Notes: a model not told the origin generated them from the sequence alone. 64,000 nt of DNA from Eubacterium sp. (GCA_029258375.1 JARHZA010000002.1:253001-317000); one strand, 5' to 3'. Shown: positions 47,655 through 57,762, counted from the first letter of the stretch. Translations and numbers: made by a program.

Positions 47655-48914
47655 ATGCAAAATTACGATGTAGTTGTTATTGGTGGCGGTCCTGCAGGTC
47701 TTGCAGCAGCGCTATCATCACATAAAAACGGTGCTAAAACCTTGCTTGTTGAACGTGAGGCAAGGCTTGGCGGTATATTAAAACAATGTATACACGATGG
47801 TTTTGGCCTTGTTAGATTTAAAGAAAAACTTTCAGGTCCAGAATATGCAGAACGTTACATAGATATGTTTAACGAAGCAGGCATAAAGGCTTTAACTCTT
47901 ACTTTTGTTACAAGAATAGAGAAAAAGGAAGATGGCTTTAATGTTGTTCTTGTAAACAGAGACGGCGTTGAAACAGTTTTTGCAAAATCACTTGTTTTAG
48001 CAACAGGTTGTCGTGAAAGAACTGCTAAGCAAGTATCAATTCACGGAACTCGACCAGCCGGTGTATTTACAGCAGGAACTGCACAGCATTTTACAAACTT
48101 GCTTGGCCAGCTTCCAACAAAGAAATGCGTTATCTTAGGTAGTGGTGATATTGGTCTTATAATGGCAAGACGTCTTACACTTGAGGGTGCAGAAGTTCTT
48201 GGTGTTTACGAGGCAAAATCAACACCTTCTGGTCTTACAAGAAATATTCATCAATGTCTTCATGATTTTGATATTCCACTTTATCTATCTCACACAGTAA
48301 CAAGAGTTTATGGTGCAGATAGACTTGAAGCAGTAGAAATTTCAGAAGTTGATGAAAAAATGCAACCAATACCTGGAACACAACAAATTGTTGAATGTGA
48401 TGCACTTATTCTTTCAGTTGGTTTAATTCCAGAAAATGAACTTGCAGAAACACTTGGTGTTAAACTTGATCCAAGAACAAAAGGTCCTGCTTGTGATGGT
48501 CAGTTAATGACTTCTGTTGACGGTGTTTTCTCTTGTGGTAATGCACTTCACGTAAACGACCTTGTTGACTATGTTTCTGAAAGTGGTGACGTTGCAGGTG
48601 CAAATGCTGCACATTATGCAAAAAGAGAACGAAAAGAAACAGCGGTTAATGCTTCAGCAGCGCTTCTTTATGCAGTTCCTCAAAAACTTGATCTTAATAC
48701 AGATAATAGCAAAACAATATTGTATTTTAGAAGCAGAGAAATTCTTAATGGATGCACATTTAAAATTAGAATTGATGATAAAGAGGTCTTCTCAAAGAAA
48801 TATCCTTTCTTAAGACCACCAGAAATGGAAAAACTTGTAATTGATTTTAATAAGTTTGATTTAACAGAAAATTCTAAAATTGAGTTGGATGTAGAGGTGA
48901 ATTCTTGTGAGTGA
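47655..48914 (+). CDS. NAD(P)/FAD-dependent oxidoreductase (GlpB-module-like)
   Basis: YDVVVIGGGPAGLAAALSSHKNGAKTLLVERE; ATGCRERTAKQVSIHGTRPAGVFTAGTAQ; CVILGSGDIGLIMARRL. Confidence 0.92.
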   Translation: MQNYDVVVIGGGPAGLAAALSSHKNGAKTLLVEREARLGGILKQCIHDGFGLVRFKEKLSGPEYAERYIDMFNEAGIKALTLTFVTRIEKKEDGFNVVLVNRDGVETVFAKSLVLATGCRERTAKQVSIHGTRPAGVFTAGTAQHFTNLLGQLPTKKCVILGSGDIGLIMARRLTLEGAEVLGVYEAKSTPSGLTRNIHQCLHDFDIPLYLSHTVTRVYGADRLEAVEISEVDEKMQPIPGTQQIVECDALILSVGLIPENELAETLGVKLDPRTKGPACDGQLMTSVDGVFSCGNALHVNDLVDYVSESGDVAGANAAHYAKRERKETAVNASAALLYAVPQKLDLNTDNSKTILYFRSREILNGCTFKIRIDDKEVFSKKYPFLRPPEMEKLVIDFNKFDLTENSKIELDVEVNSCE

Positions 48915-49272
48915 GTTAGTTTGTATAGTTTGTCCAAGGGGTTGCACAATGCAAATTGAGGGCGAAGGCGAAAATATAAAAGTAACAGGAAACACTTGCA
49001 AAAGAGGAGCTCAGTTTGCCATTTCAGAAATGACAAAGCCAATGAGAACGATTTGTACAACAGTTAAAACATCGTTTTCTTATGCACCTGTTCTTCCTGT
49101 TCGTGTATCTTCAGAAATTCCAAAAGATAAGATTTTTGATGTTATGAAAGCAATTAACGAAGTTACTCTTGATAAGCCAGTAAAAAGAGGCGAAGTAGTA
49201 ATTCCAAATGTGCTTGATCTTGGAGTGGATATTATAGCAACAAGCGATATATTATCAAATAATGAAAATTAA
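48907..49272 (+). CDS. DUF1667 domain protein
   Basis: ELVCIVCPRGCTMQIEGEGENIKVTGNTCKRGAQFAISEMTKPMRTICTTVK four-Cys pattern. Confidence 0.9.
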   Translation: MSELVCIVCPRGCTMQIEGEGENIKVTGNTCKRGAQFAISEMTKPMRTICTTVKTSFSYAPVLPVRVSSEIPKDKIFDVMKAINEVTLDKPVKRGEVVIPNVLDLGVDIIATSDILSNNEN

Positions 49273-49285
49273 AGGAGGATGAAAG

Positions 49286-50851
49286 ATGGAAACTCCTTTA
49301 GTGTTAACTTTTGATATTGGCACACAAAGTGCCCGTTGTCTATTAGTAAGACCTGATGGAAGTTTTGCAGACATACAACAAGTAAAGTATGATGAACCAT
49401 ACTATGCAAGAAACCCTGGTTGGGCAGAGCAAAGACCAGATTATTATTACGATAGAATTTGCGAAGTTGGTAGAGCGGTTTGTGGTAGAAACCCTGAATT
49501 ATTAAAAAATATCATTGGTGTAACTGTAACTGTTATTAGAGATACGGTTCTTTGCCTTGATAAAAATAATAAGCCACTTCGTGATATAATTTTATGGCTT
49601 GATAATCGTCAAGCAGAATTTAACGATCCTTTTCCTTGCTACAAAAAATGGTTGTTTAAATTTGCCGGTATGGATGAAACAACAAAAATTATTTATCGTG
49701 CTACCGCTGCAAACTGGTTAAAACAGAATCAACCAGAGCTTTGGGCAAAAACTGATAAATTTGTTTTCTTACCAGCATATCTTCACTACAAAATGACAGG
49801 CGTTCTTGTTGATTCAGAAGCAAATATGATTGGACACCTTCCATTTGACTATAAAAGAAGAAAATGGAAAAAGAAATCTGAACTTACAAGATGTATCACT
49901 GATGTGCCAGATGAAAAATTATGCACACTGATTAAATCAGGTGAAGTTGTTGGTAAAATCACAAAAGAATTTTCAGAAAATTCCGGTGTTCCTGAAGGTT
50001 TACCACTTATCGCAACTGGTTCTGATAAAGGTTGTGAAACATTAGGACTTTCAGTAACAAAATCAAATAAAGCTGCAATTTCTTATGGTACAACGGCAAC
50101 TATTCAAATGGCTGTTAAAAAGTACTTTGAACCACAGCAGTTTATGCCGGCATATCCTGGTATTCCAAATGATATTTATAACCCTGAAATAGAAATTTTT
50201 AGAGGATTTTGGATGCTTTCTTGGTTTGTAAAAGAATTTGGTGCTGAAGATAGAATTGAAGCGGAGAAAAGAGGTTGTTCACCAGAACAACTTTTGGATA
50301 AATACATAGAAAAGATTCCACCTGGATGTAATGGACTTCTTCTTCAACCTTACTGGACACCAGGTGTGATTAACCCATACGCTAAGGGTTCAGTAATAGG
50401 TTTTGCAGATTACCATAACCGTTACCATTTTTACAGAGCAATTATTGAAGGTATGTGTTTTGAACTTTATGATTCATTAAAGCTTATGGAAAAACGCTCA
50501 GGACTTCAAATTGATGAATTGTTCGTAGGTGGCGGTGGTGCAAGAAGTGATATTGTTTGCCAAATCACTGCCGATGTATTTGGACTTCCTGTAAAACGTA
50601 TTCAAACGCACGAAGCTTGTTCGATAGGTGCTTCAATGGTTGCGTTTATAGCAGATGGTGTGTTTAAAGATTATGACGAAGCAATTGAACATATGGTTCA
50701 CGAAAAAGATGTCTTTAAACCACGTGAAAAAGAGCACGAAATATATATGGAATTATATAGTGTTGCTTATCGTAAAATTTTTGGCAAGTTAGAGCCAATT
50801 TATCGTAAATTAAACAAAGTATACAAAAGGAGAGAGCAAAATGAGCAATAA
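49286..50851 (+). CDS. FGGY-family carbohydrate (polyol) kinase
   Basis: LTFDIGTQSARCLLV; GTTATIQMAV; RAIIEGMCFELYDSL...FVGGGGARSDIVCQITADVFGLPV. Confidence 0.94.
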   Translation: METPLVLTFDIGTQSARCLLVRPDGSFADIQQVKYDEPYYARNPGWAEQRPDYYYDRICEVGRAVCGRNPELLKNIIGVTVTVIRDTVLCLDKNNKPLRDIILWLDNRQAEFNDPFPCYKKWLFKFAGMDETTKIIYRATAANWLKQNQPELWAKTDKFVFLPAYLHYKMTGVLVDSEANMIGHLPFDYKRRKWKKKSELTRCITDVPDEKLCTLIKSGEVVGKITKEFSENSGVPEGLPLIATGSDKGCETLGLSVTKSNKAAISYGTTATIQMAVKKYFEPQQFMPAYPGIPNDIYNPEIEIFRGFWMLSWFVKEFGAEDRIEAEKRGCSPEQLLDKYIEKIPPGCNGLLLQPYWTPGVINPYAKGSVIGFADYHNRYHFYRAIIEGMCFELYDSLKLMEKRSGLQIDELFVGGGGARSDIVCQITADVFGLPVKRIQTHEACSIGASMVAFIADGVFKDYDEAIEHMVHEKDVFKPREKEHEIYMELYSVAYRKIFGKLEPIYRKLNKVYKRREQNEQ

Positions 50852-52592
50852 ACCATATAAAGGATTTGAACCAAATTGGTTACGTACACCAGCACCAGAG
50901 GGAAGTTACCGTTCTATTTTCCGTTGGGGTGATCCAAACTTCTTTAAATTTCCAAAGGAATCTCTTTACAAGATGATGAAAGAGACCTTTAAAATGACAG
51001 ATGATGATTTTAAAGAATACACAGACGATATTGGTTTTGATCAGGTAGATCTTTCAGATCATCCATCAAACATTGATCCTAAACATATTAAGGCATTAAA
51101 GAAAATTGTTGGCGATGATTTTGTAACAACAGAAGATTATCCTCGTCTTGCAGTTGCATATGGTTGCACTGGTTACGACCTTTTAAGACTTCGCCATAAA
51201 CAAGTTGAAAATGTTCCTGATGTTGTAGTTTATCCAGATACTACTGAACAAGTTGAACAAATTGTTGAATATGCAGTTAAAAATGCTATTCCAATCTATG
51301 TTTACGGTGGTGGTAGTAGCGTAACTCGTGGTATGGAAGCTATGAAGGGTGGTATCACTCTTGATATGCGTAAGCGTTTCAATAAAGTTATTAGCTTTAA
51401 CGAAATCGACCAAACTATCACAGTTCAAGCTGGTATGTCAGGTCCTAAACTTGAACAAACACTTAATGATGCTCCAATCCTCTTTGGTGCAAAACGTGCT
51501 TATACTTGTGGTCACTTCCCACAATCATTTGAATACAGTAGTGTAGGTGGTTGGACAGTAACTCGTGGTGCTGGTCAAAACAGTTCATATTATGGCACAA
51601 TTGCAGATATTGTTCTTTCTCAAAAATATGCAACACCAATCGGCAAGATTGTAACAAGCCATTATCCACGTGAGGCAACAGGTCCAAACCTTAACCAAAT
51701 TATGATGGGTTCAGAAGGCACATTTGGTATTCTTACAGAAGTTACACTTCGTGTATTCCGCTATATGCCAGAAAACCGTAAGCGTTTCTCATATATGTTT
51801 AAGAACTGGGAAACAGCTATGGACGCTGCTCGTGAAATGATGCAGTGCGAAGCAGGTTATTCTTCAGTATTCCGTCTTTCAGACCCTGAAGAAACAAATC
51901 TTATGCTTAGACTTTATAACGTAGATGATACTCCTATCGCACCTATGCTTGATAAATTTGGTTACAAAGATATGGAACGTTGTATGTTCTTAGGTTTCAC
52001 AGATGGTGAAAAAGGATTTTCAAAGAACGTTGCAAAGAATATTGCCAAAATTGCTCTTAAACATGGTGCTATGCCAATGACAGGATTTGTTACAAAGAGC
52101 TGGGAAAAAGGTCGTTTCAACGATCCATATCTTCGTGATAGCCTTATGGACTTTAGCATTATCACTGATACACTTGAATGTACAGTTAACTGGTCAAATA
52201 TGGCTCAGGTACACCGTGATGTTCGTAAAGTTTGCCATGCACTTCCAAATACAGTTGTAACAACTCATATGTCACACTGCTATCCACAGGGTGCTAACCT
52301 TTACTTTATTTTCATCACAAAGATGAATGATGCAGATGAATTCAAGAGATACCATACAACAATTCTTGATGCAATTCAAAAGTCAGGTGCTGCAATTTCT
52401 CACCACCACGGTATTGGTAAGATGTTTGCTCCATGGCTCGAAGGTTACATCGGTGAAAAAGAATATGGCGTATTTAAAGTTCTTAAGAATTACTTTGACC
52501 CTGATTACTTAATGAATCCAGGCGGCACAATTGGCCTTGATTTATTACCAGAAGAAAAGAAGTTCCTTAATGAACGCAAAGATTACAGATAA
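50841..52592 (+). CDS. FAD-binding oxidoreductase, alkylglycerone-phosphate synthase (AGPS)-like
   Basis: PCMH FAD-binding domain YVYGGGSSVTRGMEAM...GSEGTFGILTEVTLRV; SHHHGIGKMFAPWLE. Confidence 0.9.
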   Translation: MSNKPYKGFEPNWLRTPAPEGSYRSIFRWGDPNFFKFPKESLYKMMKETFKMTDDDFKEYTDDIGFDQVDLSDHPSNIDPKHIKALKKIVGDDFVTTEDYPRLAVAYGCTGYDLLRLRHKQVENVPDVVVYPDTTEQVEQIVEYAVKNAIPIYVYGGGSSVTRGMEAMKGGITLDMRKRFNKVISFNEIDQTITVQAGMSGPKLEQTLNDAPILFGAKRAYTCGHFPQSFEYSSVGGWTVTRGAGQNSSYYGTIADIVLSQKYATPIGKIVTSHYPREATGPNLNQIMMGSEGTFGILTEVTLRVFRYMPENRKRFSYMFKNWETAMDAAREMMQCEAGYSSVFRLSDPEETNLMLRLYNVDDTPIAPMLDKFGYKDMERCMFLGFTDGEKGFSKNVAKNIAKIALKHGAMPMTGFVTKSWEKGRFNDPYLRDSLMDFSIITDTLECTVNWSNMAQVHRDVRKVCHALPNTVVTTHMSHCYPQGANLYFIFITKMNDADEFKRYHTTILDAIQKSGAAISHHHGIGKMFAPWLEGYIGEKEYGVFKVLKNYFDPDYLMNPGGTIGLDLLPEEKKFLNERKDYR

Positions 52593-52608
52593 TAAAATAG
52601 CAACTTAA

Positions 52609-52652
52609 ATAAAAAGGTGGCACAGATTTTTCTGTGTCATCTTTTTATTTTT
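52609..52652 (+). terminator. Rho-independent terminator
   Basis: AAAAGGTGGCACAG-attttt-CTGTGTCATCTTTTT. Confidence 0.75.
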
Positions 52653-52743
52653 TTAAATATTTTTAATTCCATAAATTGACAAATTATTTTGTAAGTATTA
52701 AAATGAATAATTATATTTATTTCATTAAAAAGAAGGCGATAAG

Positions 52744-53943
52744 ATGTTAACTCTTGATAAAGTATATAGGGCATCGCAGGTGCTTAAAGAAGTCATACGA
52801 GAAACAGATATGATTTATGCTCCTAATATCAAGAAAGGTACTAATGTTTACCTTAAAACAGAAAATTTACAGGTTACAGGTTCATTTAAAATTAGAGGTT
52901 CTTATTTCAAAATAAGCCAACTTTCTGATGAAGAAAAAGCAAATGGTGTTATTGCTTGTTCTGCAGGTAACCACGCACAAGGCGTTGCACTTGCTGCAAC
53001 AAAAAATGGTATTAAAAGCCTTATTTGTTTACCAGATGGTGCTCCTATTTCAAAAGTAGAGGCAACAAAGCGTTTTGGCGCCGATGTATGTATGGTAAAA
53101 GGTGTTTACGATGATGCCTATAAAAAAGCATTAGAATTAAAAGAAGAAAAGGGTTACAGTTTTATTCATCCTTTTAATGATCCAGATGTCATTGCAGGTC
53201 AAGGTACTATTGGCCTTGAAATTTTAGAACAACTTCCAAATGCTGATGTTGTAGTTGTTCCAATTGGTGGTGGCGGTCTTATCGCTGGTGTTGCTTACAC
53301 AATTAAGCAATTAAATCCAAACTGTCGTGTTTATGGTGTTCAGGCAACTGGTGCACCAAGTATGGAAAACTCTATTTTAAGTGGAGAAATTAAAACTTTA
53401 AAAAAAGTTCAAACTATTGCAGATGGTATTGCTGTTAAAACTCCTGGCGATATTACATACGATATCGTAAAAAATTATGTAGATGGCATTGTTACCGTTT
53501 CTGATGATGAAATTGCACTTGCAATACTTACACTTCTTGAAAAGCAAAAACTTATTGCAGAGGGTGCAGGGGCAGTTCCAGTTGCAGCTGTTATGGCAGG
53601 CAAAATTCCTGATATTGAAAATAAGAATGTTTGTTGTGTTGTTTCTGGTGGTAATATTGATGTTACTATCCTTTCAAGAGTTATTGAACGTGGTCTAAAA
53701 ATGGAGGGCAGAACTGCTAATATTACAATTGCTCTTTCAGATAAACCAGGTCAACTTTCAGAAGTATCAAGTATTGTAGCGCAAATGGGTGCTAATGTTA
53801 CAAGCGTAAATTATGATAGTACAGATCTTGATATGAATATTACTGATTGTTATTTGAGAATTGGTGTAGAAACAAGAGATTATGCTCATATAATTGCAAT
53901 TAAACAAGCACTTAAAGATGCAGGCTTTGAAGTTTGCGAGTAA
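52744..53943 (+). CDS. ilvA: Threonine ammonia-lyase
   Basis: TGSFKIRGSYFKI PLP-Lys motif, CSAGNHAQGVALAA, VPIGGGGLIAGVA, C-terminal ACT-like region. Confidence 0.93.
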   Translation: MLTLDKVYRASQVLKEVIRETDMIYAPNIKKGTNVYLKTENLQVTGSFKIRGSYFKISQLSDEEKANGVIACSAGNHAQGVALAATKNGIKSLICLPDGAPISKVEATKRFGADVCMVKGVYDDAYKKALELKEEKGYSFIHPFNDPDVIAGQGTIGLEILEQLPNADVVVVPIGGGGLIAGVAYTIKQLNPNCRVYGVQATGAPSMENSILSGEIKTLKKVQTIADGIAVKTPGDITYDIVKNYVDGIVTVSDDEIALAILTLLEKQKLIAEGAGAVPVAAVMAGKIPDIENKNVCCVVSGGNIDVTILSRVIERGLKMEGRTANITIALSDKPGQLSEVSSIVAQMGANVTSVNYDSTDLDMNITDCYLRIGVETRDYAHIIAIKQALKDAGFEVCE

Positions 53944-53954
53944 AGGAGAATATT

Positions 53955-54326
53955 ATGGAATATGTATCAACAACAAATGCACCTAATGCAATAGGTCCTT
54001 ATAGTCAAGCAATTAAATCTAATGGCTTTCTTTTTACAAGTGGTCAAATAGCATTAAATCCTGTATCAAATACAGTTGAAGCTAAAACAATAGAAGAACA
54101 GGCAACACAAGTTTGCGAAAATCTTAAAGCAGTTTGTGAGGCTGCTGGTACAAGTATTGATAAAACAGTAAAAACTGTTTGTTTTCTTGCAGATATGAGT
54201 GATTTCGCATCATTTAATGAAGTTTATGGTCAGTATTTTACAATGAAACCAGCAAGAAGTTGCGTTGCAGTTAAAGAACTTCCTAAGGGCGTTTTGTGTG
54301 AAGTTGAATTAGTTGCAGAATTATAA
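53955..54326 (+). CDS. ridA: RidA family enamine/imine deaminase
   Basis: NAPNAIGPYSQAIKSNGFLFTSGQIALNP...RSCVAVKELPKGVLCEVELVA. Start at MEYVST preferred. Confidence 0.95.
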   Translation: MEYVSTTNAPNAIGPYSQAIKSNGFLFTSGQIALNPVSNTVEAKTIEEQATQVCENLKAVCEAAGTSIDKTVKTVCFLADMSDFASFNEVYGQYFTMKPARSCVAVKELPKGVLCEVELVAEL

Positions 54327-54346
54327 TTATTATTAACAAAACAAAC

Positions 54347-54386
54347 TATAAAAAAGTAGCACTCATTAGGAGTGCTACTTTTTTTA
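54347..54386 (+). terminator. Rho-independent terminator of ilvA-ridA
   Basis: AAAAAAGTAGCACTC-attag-GAGTGCTACTTTTTTT. Confidence 0.9.
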
Positions 54387-54514
54387 TAAATTATATTATA
54401 TGGTTATTACACTTATTATTGACAAATATTATTGTTAATAAATGTGCAATATTTACAAAAATAAAGAATTGTCTTGAAAAAAATTCTTTAACGTGTTAGT
54501 ATATATAATAAATT

Positions 54515-54650
54515 AACGTACACGTGCACGATACATAATTTTATAATAAACAAATTTCAATTTTGTTTATATGCGTATCCCAAATTTACGCATCATATAA
54601 TTTCTTACCCCTTAAAATAACGGCGGATTTTCTGCCGTTATTTTAATTTT
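54515..54650 (+). ncRNA. Candidate intergenic small RNA with three hairpins
   Basis: ATAAACAAA/TTTTGTTTAT, ATGCGTA/TACGCAT, then terminator TAAAATAACGGC-N9-GCCGTTATTTTA; TATAAT at 54504. No clear -35. Confidence 0.4.
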
Positions 54651-54710
54651 ATAAAACTTTAAATAATCTGTTTAGTATCTTAAAAAAATTGTTTGAAAAT
54701 TAAAAAATAT

Positions 54711-54753
54711 AAAAAGTTCCACATTATATAATTTACAATGTGGAACTTTTATT
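54711..54753 (-). terminator. Terminator of the htrA operon
   Basis: AAAAGTTCCACATT...AATGTGGAACTTTT. Confidence 0.85.
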
Positions 54754-54766
54754 TTTTTATTTTGTT

Positions 54767-56218
54767 TTAGTTTCCTTTTGATTCAATAAGTTTACATTCA
54801 ACATCAAAAGTTTTAATTTCGTTATTTTCTATTCTTGCCATTGTAAGTTTAACTGTATCTCCTGGTTTACTCTTAGAGAGAACAGAAGTTAAAATATCAG
54901 TAGATGTTAATACAGTTCCGTTTACTGAAACAATCATATCGTATTCTTTAACATCTTTGTTTGCAAGATCTGAATCAGCCTCAATGCTGTTAATTACCAT
55001 AGCACCTTCAGCATCTTTATATCCAAGTTTGCCAAGTGCAGAAATGATAGCTTCAGAATTTGAATATGCTTTAATATTTTTATAGGTTATACCAACTTTA
55101 GGTCTACCTTCAACGTAACCTGATTTAATAAGACTGTTTGCTGTTGCAATTGCAGTGTTGCTCGGAACTGCAAAACCCATGCCCTCATATTCAGTAGAAG
55201 CGATTTTTGAAGAGTTTACACCAATTATTTGACCACTCATATTAAATAAAGCACCACCGCTGTTACCAGGGTTTATAGCAGCATCAATTTGAATACATTC
55301 AGTGTTATAACCAATCTTAGATGAAATTGGTCTTGCAAGTGCTGAAACATAACCGCTTGTTACGCTATTCATAAATTCAATACCACCAGGGCAGCCAATA
55401 GCAACAACCTGTTCACCAACAACTGTTGAATCTGAATTAGCAAATTTAGCAACTTTAAGACCAGTTGCATTTATTGAAATAACACCAATATCTGTTTGAC
55501 TATCAAAGCCTACCATAGAGGCATCATATTTTTTACCATCATTTAAAGTAACCTTAAATGTTGAACCTTCGCTTATTACGTGTGCGCAAGTTAAAATATA
55601 TGTTTTTCCGTTATCTTCAAGCATAATAATGCCTGAACCTTCACCGGATTTGTAAGAATCGCCTTTGTCCTGTGAAGAGTTAGAACCATAGCCGTAGAAG
55701 TTGCTGTAATTGTTTTCTTGAGCATAAACTGTAATTCCAACGCAAGAGTCAATACAGTTCTCTGCAATACCAGCAACAGTGTAATTACCTTTGCTGTCTG
55801 TTTTTTGAACTTCATTTTGATTTTCAGTTTCTACTTGAGAAGAAGGTGCGTTGTTTTTATCATTTTTGTTGCTTTTAGAATTCACACCAACAAATAAACC
55901 GATAACTGCAACAACGATACAAATTGCTAATACAAGAACAATTGTAATAATAGTTTTGTTCTTTTTCTTTTTTTCAATAGGATTGCCGTTTTTATCGTAT
56001 TTAATGTTGTTGTTTATATTATCATTTTGTGGTGGTGTGTAATATTGGTTTGAATTATTTTGCTGATAATTGCTGTTACCATTTTCGTTTTGATTGTTAT
56101 TGTTTTTATATGAATAATGGTAAGTAGTGTTGTTATCGTTGTTGGGTGCTCCACCAGCATTATTGTTTGGCGGATTATAACCGTTTTGTTCATTGTTGTT
56201 TTCGTTATAATCGTTCAT
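54767..56218 (-). CDS. HtrA/DegP-like membrane-anchored serine protease with PDZ domain
   Basis: TM TIITIVLVLAICIVVAVIGLFVG; catalytic ILTCAHVI, DIGVISI, NPGNSGGALFN; PDZ region AMVINSIEADSDLANKDVKEYDMIVSVNG. Confidence 0.95.
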   Translation of the reverse strand: MNDYNENNNEQNGYNPPNNNAGGAPNNDNNTTYHYSYKNNNNQNENGNSNYQQNNSNQYYTPPQNDNINNNIKYDKNGNPIEKKKKNKTIITIVLVLAICIVVAVIGLFVGVNSKSNKNDKNNAPSSQVETENQNEVQKTDSKGNYTVAGIAENCIDSCVGITVYAQENNYSNFYGYGSNSSQDKGDSYKSGEGSGIIMLEDNGKTYILTCAHVISEGSTFKVTLNDGKKYDASMVGFDSQTDIGVISINATGLKVAKFANSDSTVVGEQVVAIGCPGGIEFMNSVTSGYVSALARPISSKIGYNTECIQIDAAINPGNSGGALFNMSGQIIGVNSSKIASTEYEGMGFAVPSNTAIATANSLIKSGYVEGRPKVGITYKNIKAYSNSEAIISALGKLGYKDAEGAMVINSIEADSDLANKDVKEYDMIVSVNGTVLTSTDILTSVLSKSKPGDTVKLTMARIENNEIKTFDVECKLIESKGN

Positions 56219-57762
56219 TATTGTTTAATCTCCTTTTTGTATATAGGGCTATATTGTTTTGGCAATGTAAAAGTAAATTCAGCAGTGTTTTCATTATCAC
56301 TTTTAGCAACAATTTTACCACCGTGCATTTCAATCATAAGCTTAACAATATATAAACCAAGACCAGCACCTTTTGAATCAAGACTTCTACTTTTATCAAC
56401 CTTATAGAAGCGTTCAAAAATCTTAGATAATTCTTCAGCCTTTATTCCTTCGCCACTGTTAATAATGTTTACTTCTATAAACGAATTATTATCAACAAGT
56501 GAAACTTCAATATATCCGTTTTCGTTAGTGAACTTAACAGCATTATCAAACAAATTGTAAATTGCCTGATAAATCATATCAGGGTCAGCAACAATAAATG
56601 TTTGTTTAAGGTTATCAAGACCTCTAATATCAATATTTTTGTTTTCGATTTTTTGTTCAAAAGTTAGAAGAATGTGAATAATTTGGTCTGTAATATCATA
56701 TCGTGAAGGCTTCATTTGAAGGTCTCCACTTTCAATCTTGCTCATATTAAGCATAGAAACAACAAGTCTTGAAAGACGTCTAACTTCTGTGCTAACAATT
56801 GCTAAATAGTAATCTTGTTTGTCTTTTGGTATAGTACCGTCAAGTATACCATCAATGAAACCGGCAATAGATGTCATAGGTGTTTTTAACTCGTGCGATA
56901 CGTTAGAAACAAAGTTTCGTCTTGAACTTTCAAGAACATCAAGAGCGTCCGCCATATCATTAAATGCTTGAGCTAAATCTGCAAGTTCGTCATTGCTATC
57001 AATATTTACTCTGTATGAGAAATCTCCAATAGCGAATTTTTTAGCTGCTTTACTCATTTTTTGAAGAGGTGTTACCATTTTCTTTGTTAGGTAGTATATA
57101 CATATAAATGCGAAAATAAGACAGAAAAATGCGGTTACAACAAATATTCTAATAAATTCAAGTGTAAGTGATTGAAAACCAACACTTGAAATAGCAAAAA
57201 CAGAAGCAATTATTTTGCCATTAGAATAAACAGGGCAACCAACAACAAAACACCTTTCTCCAAACACGTATGTTTTATCAACGATTTGGCCATCTTGGTA
57301 AACAGATGATAGTATATTACTGCTCATCGTCATTTTGCTGTGTTTAGGGCAAGTAAAGAAATTTCCATAAACTGGAGACATACCTGCTTTTTCTCTACAC
57401 ATAATTATATTGCCATCAACATCGCACACAAATATATCAGCATCAATAGATTTTGAAACTGTTGAAAGAGTGCTACAAACAAGTTCTTTTTCAAGACTGT
57501 AATATTCGTTCATATCATTAACAGACATTGTGTTTTCAATTGTGTTAGATATTGAAGAAACATTTTCCTTAAGAAGTCTTGTTCGTTCTTCTGTTGAATA
57601 ATTATTTACAAGCAAAAAAAGGGAAGTTCCAAGTATTGTAAATACAACAAGAAAAATAATAGCAAAAAGTAAAAAGTACTTAGTGAAAATGTTTGTTTTG
57701 CGAGTTGAAAAGCCCTTAAAGGCATTTTTCATTGTTAATGGCTTTATTAAGTTATTAGCCAT
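56218..57762 (-). CDS. Sensor histidine kinase (HAMP, HisKA, HATPase)
   Basis: VSNVSHELKTPMTSIAGF, DNAVKFTNENGY, GAGLGLYIVKLMIEMHGG. Confidence 0.95.
   Translation of the reverse strand: MANNLIKPLTMKNAFKGFSTRKTNIFTKYFLLFAIIFLVVFTILGTSLFLLVNNYSTEERTRLLKENVSSISNTIENTMSVNDMNEYYSLEKELVCSTLSTVSKSIDADIFVCDVDGNIIMCREKAGMSPVYGNFFTCPKHSKMTMSSNILSSVYQDGQIVDKTYVFGERCFVVGCPVYSNGKIIASVFAISSVGFQSLTLEFIRIFVVTAFFCLIFAFICIYYLTKKMVTPLQKMSKAAKKFAIGDFSYRVNIDSNDELADLAQAFNDMADALDVLESSRRNFVSNVSHELKTPMTSIAGFIDGILDGTIPKDKQDYYLAIVSTEVRRLSRLVVSMLNMSKIESGDLQMKPSRYDITDQIIHILLTFEQKIENKNIDIRGLDNLKQTFIVADPDMIYQAIYNLFDNAVKFTNENGYIEVSLVDNNSFIEVNIINSGEGIKAEELSKIFERFYKVDKSRSLDSKGAGLGLYIVKLMIEMHGGKIVAKSDNENTAEFTFTLPKQYSPIYKKEIKQ

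Noticed and set aside
55851-56407. Plus-strand ORFs opposite the HtrA N-terminus and HK
   Set aside because: Phe/Val/Ile-rich translations are the complement of Asn-rich codons; no independent evidence.
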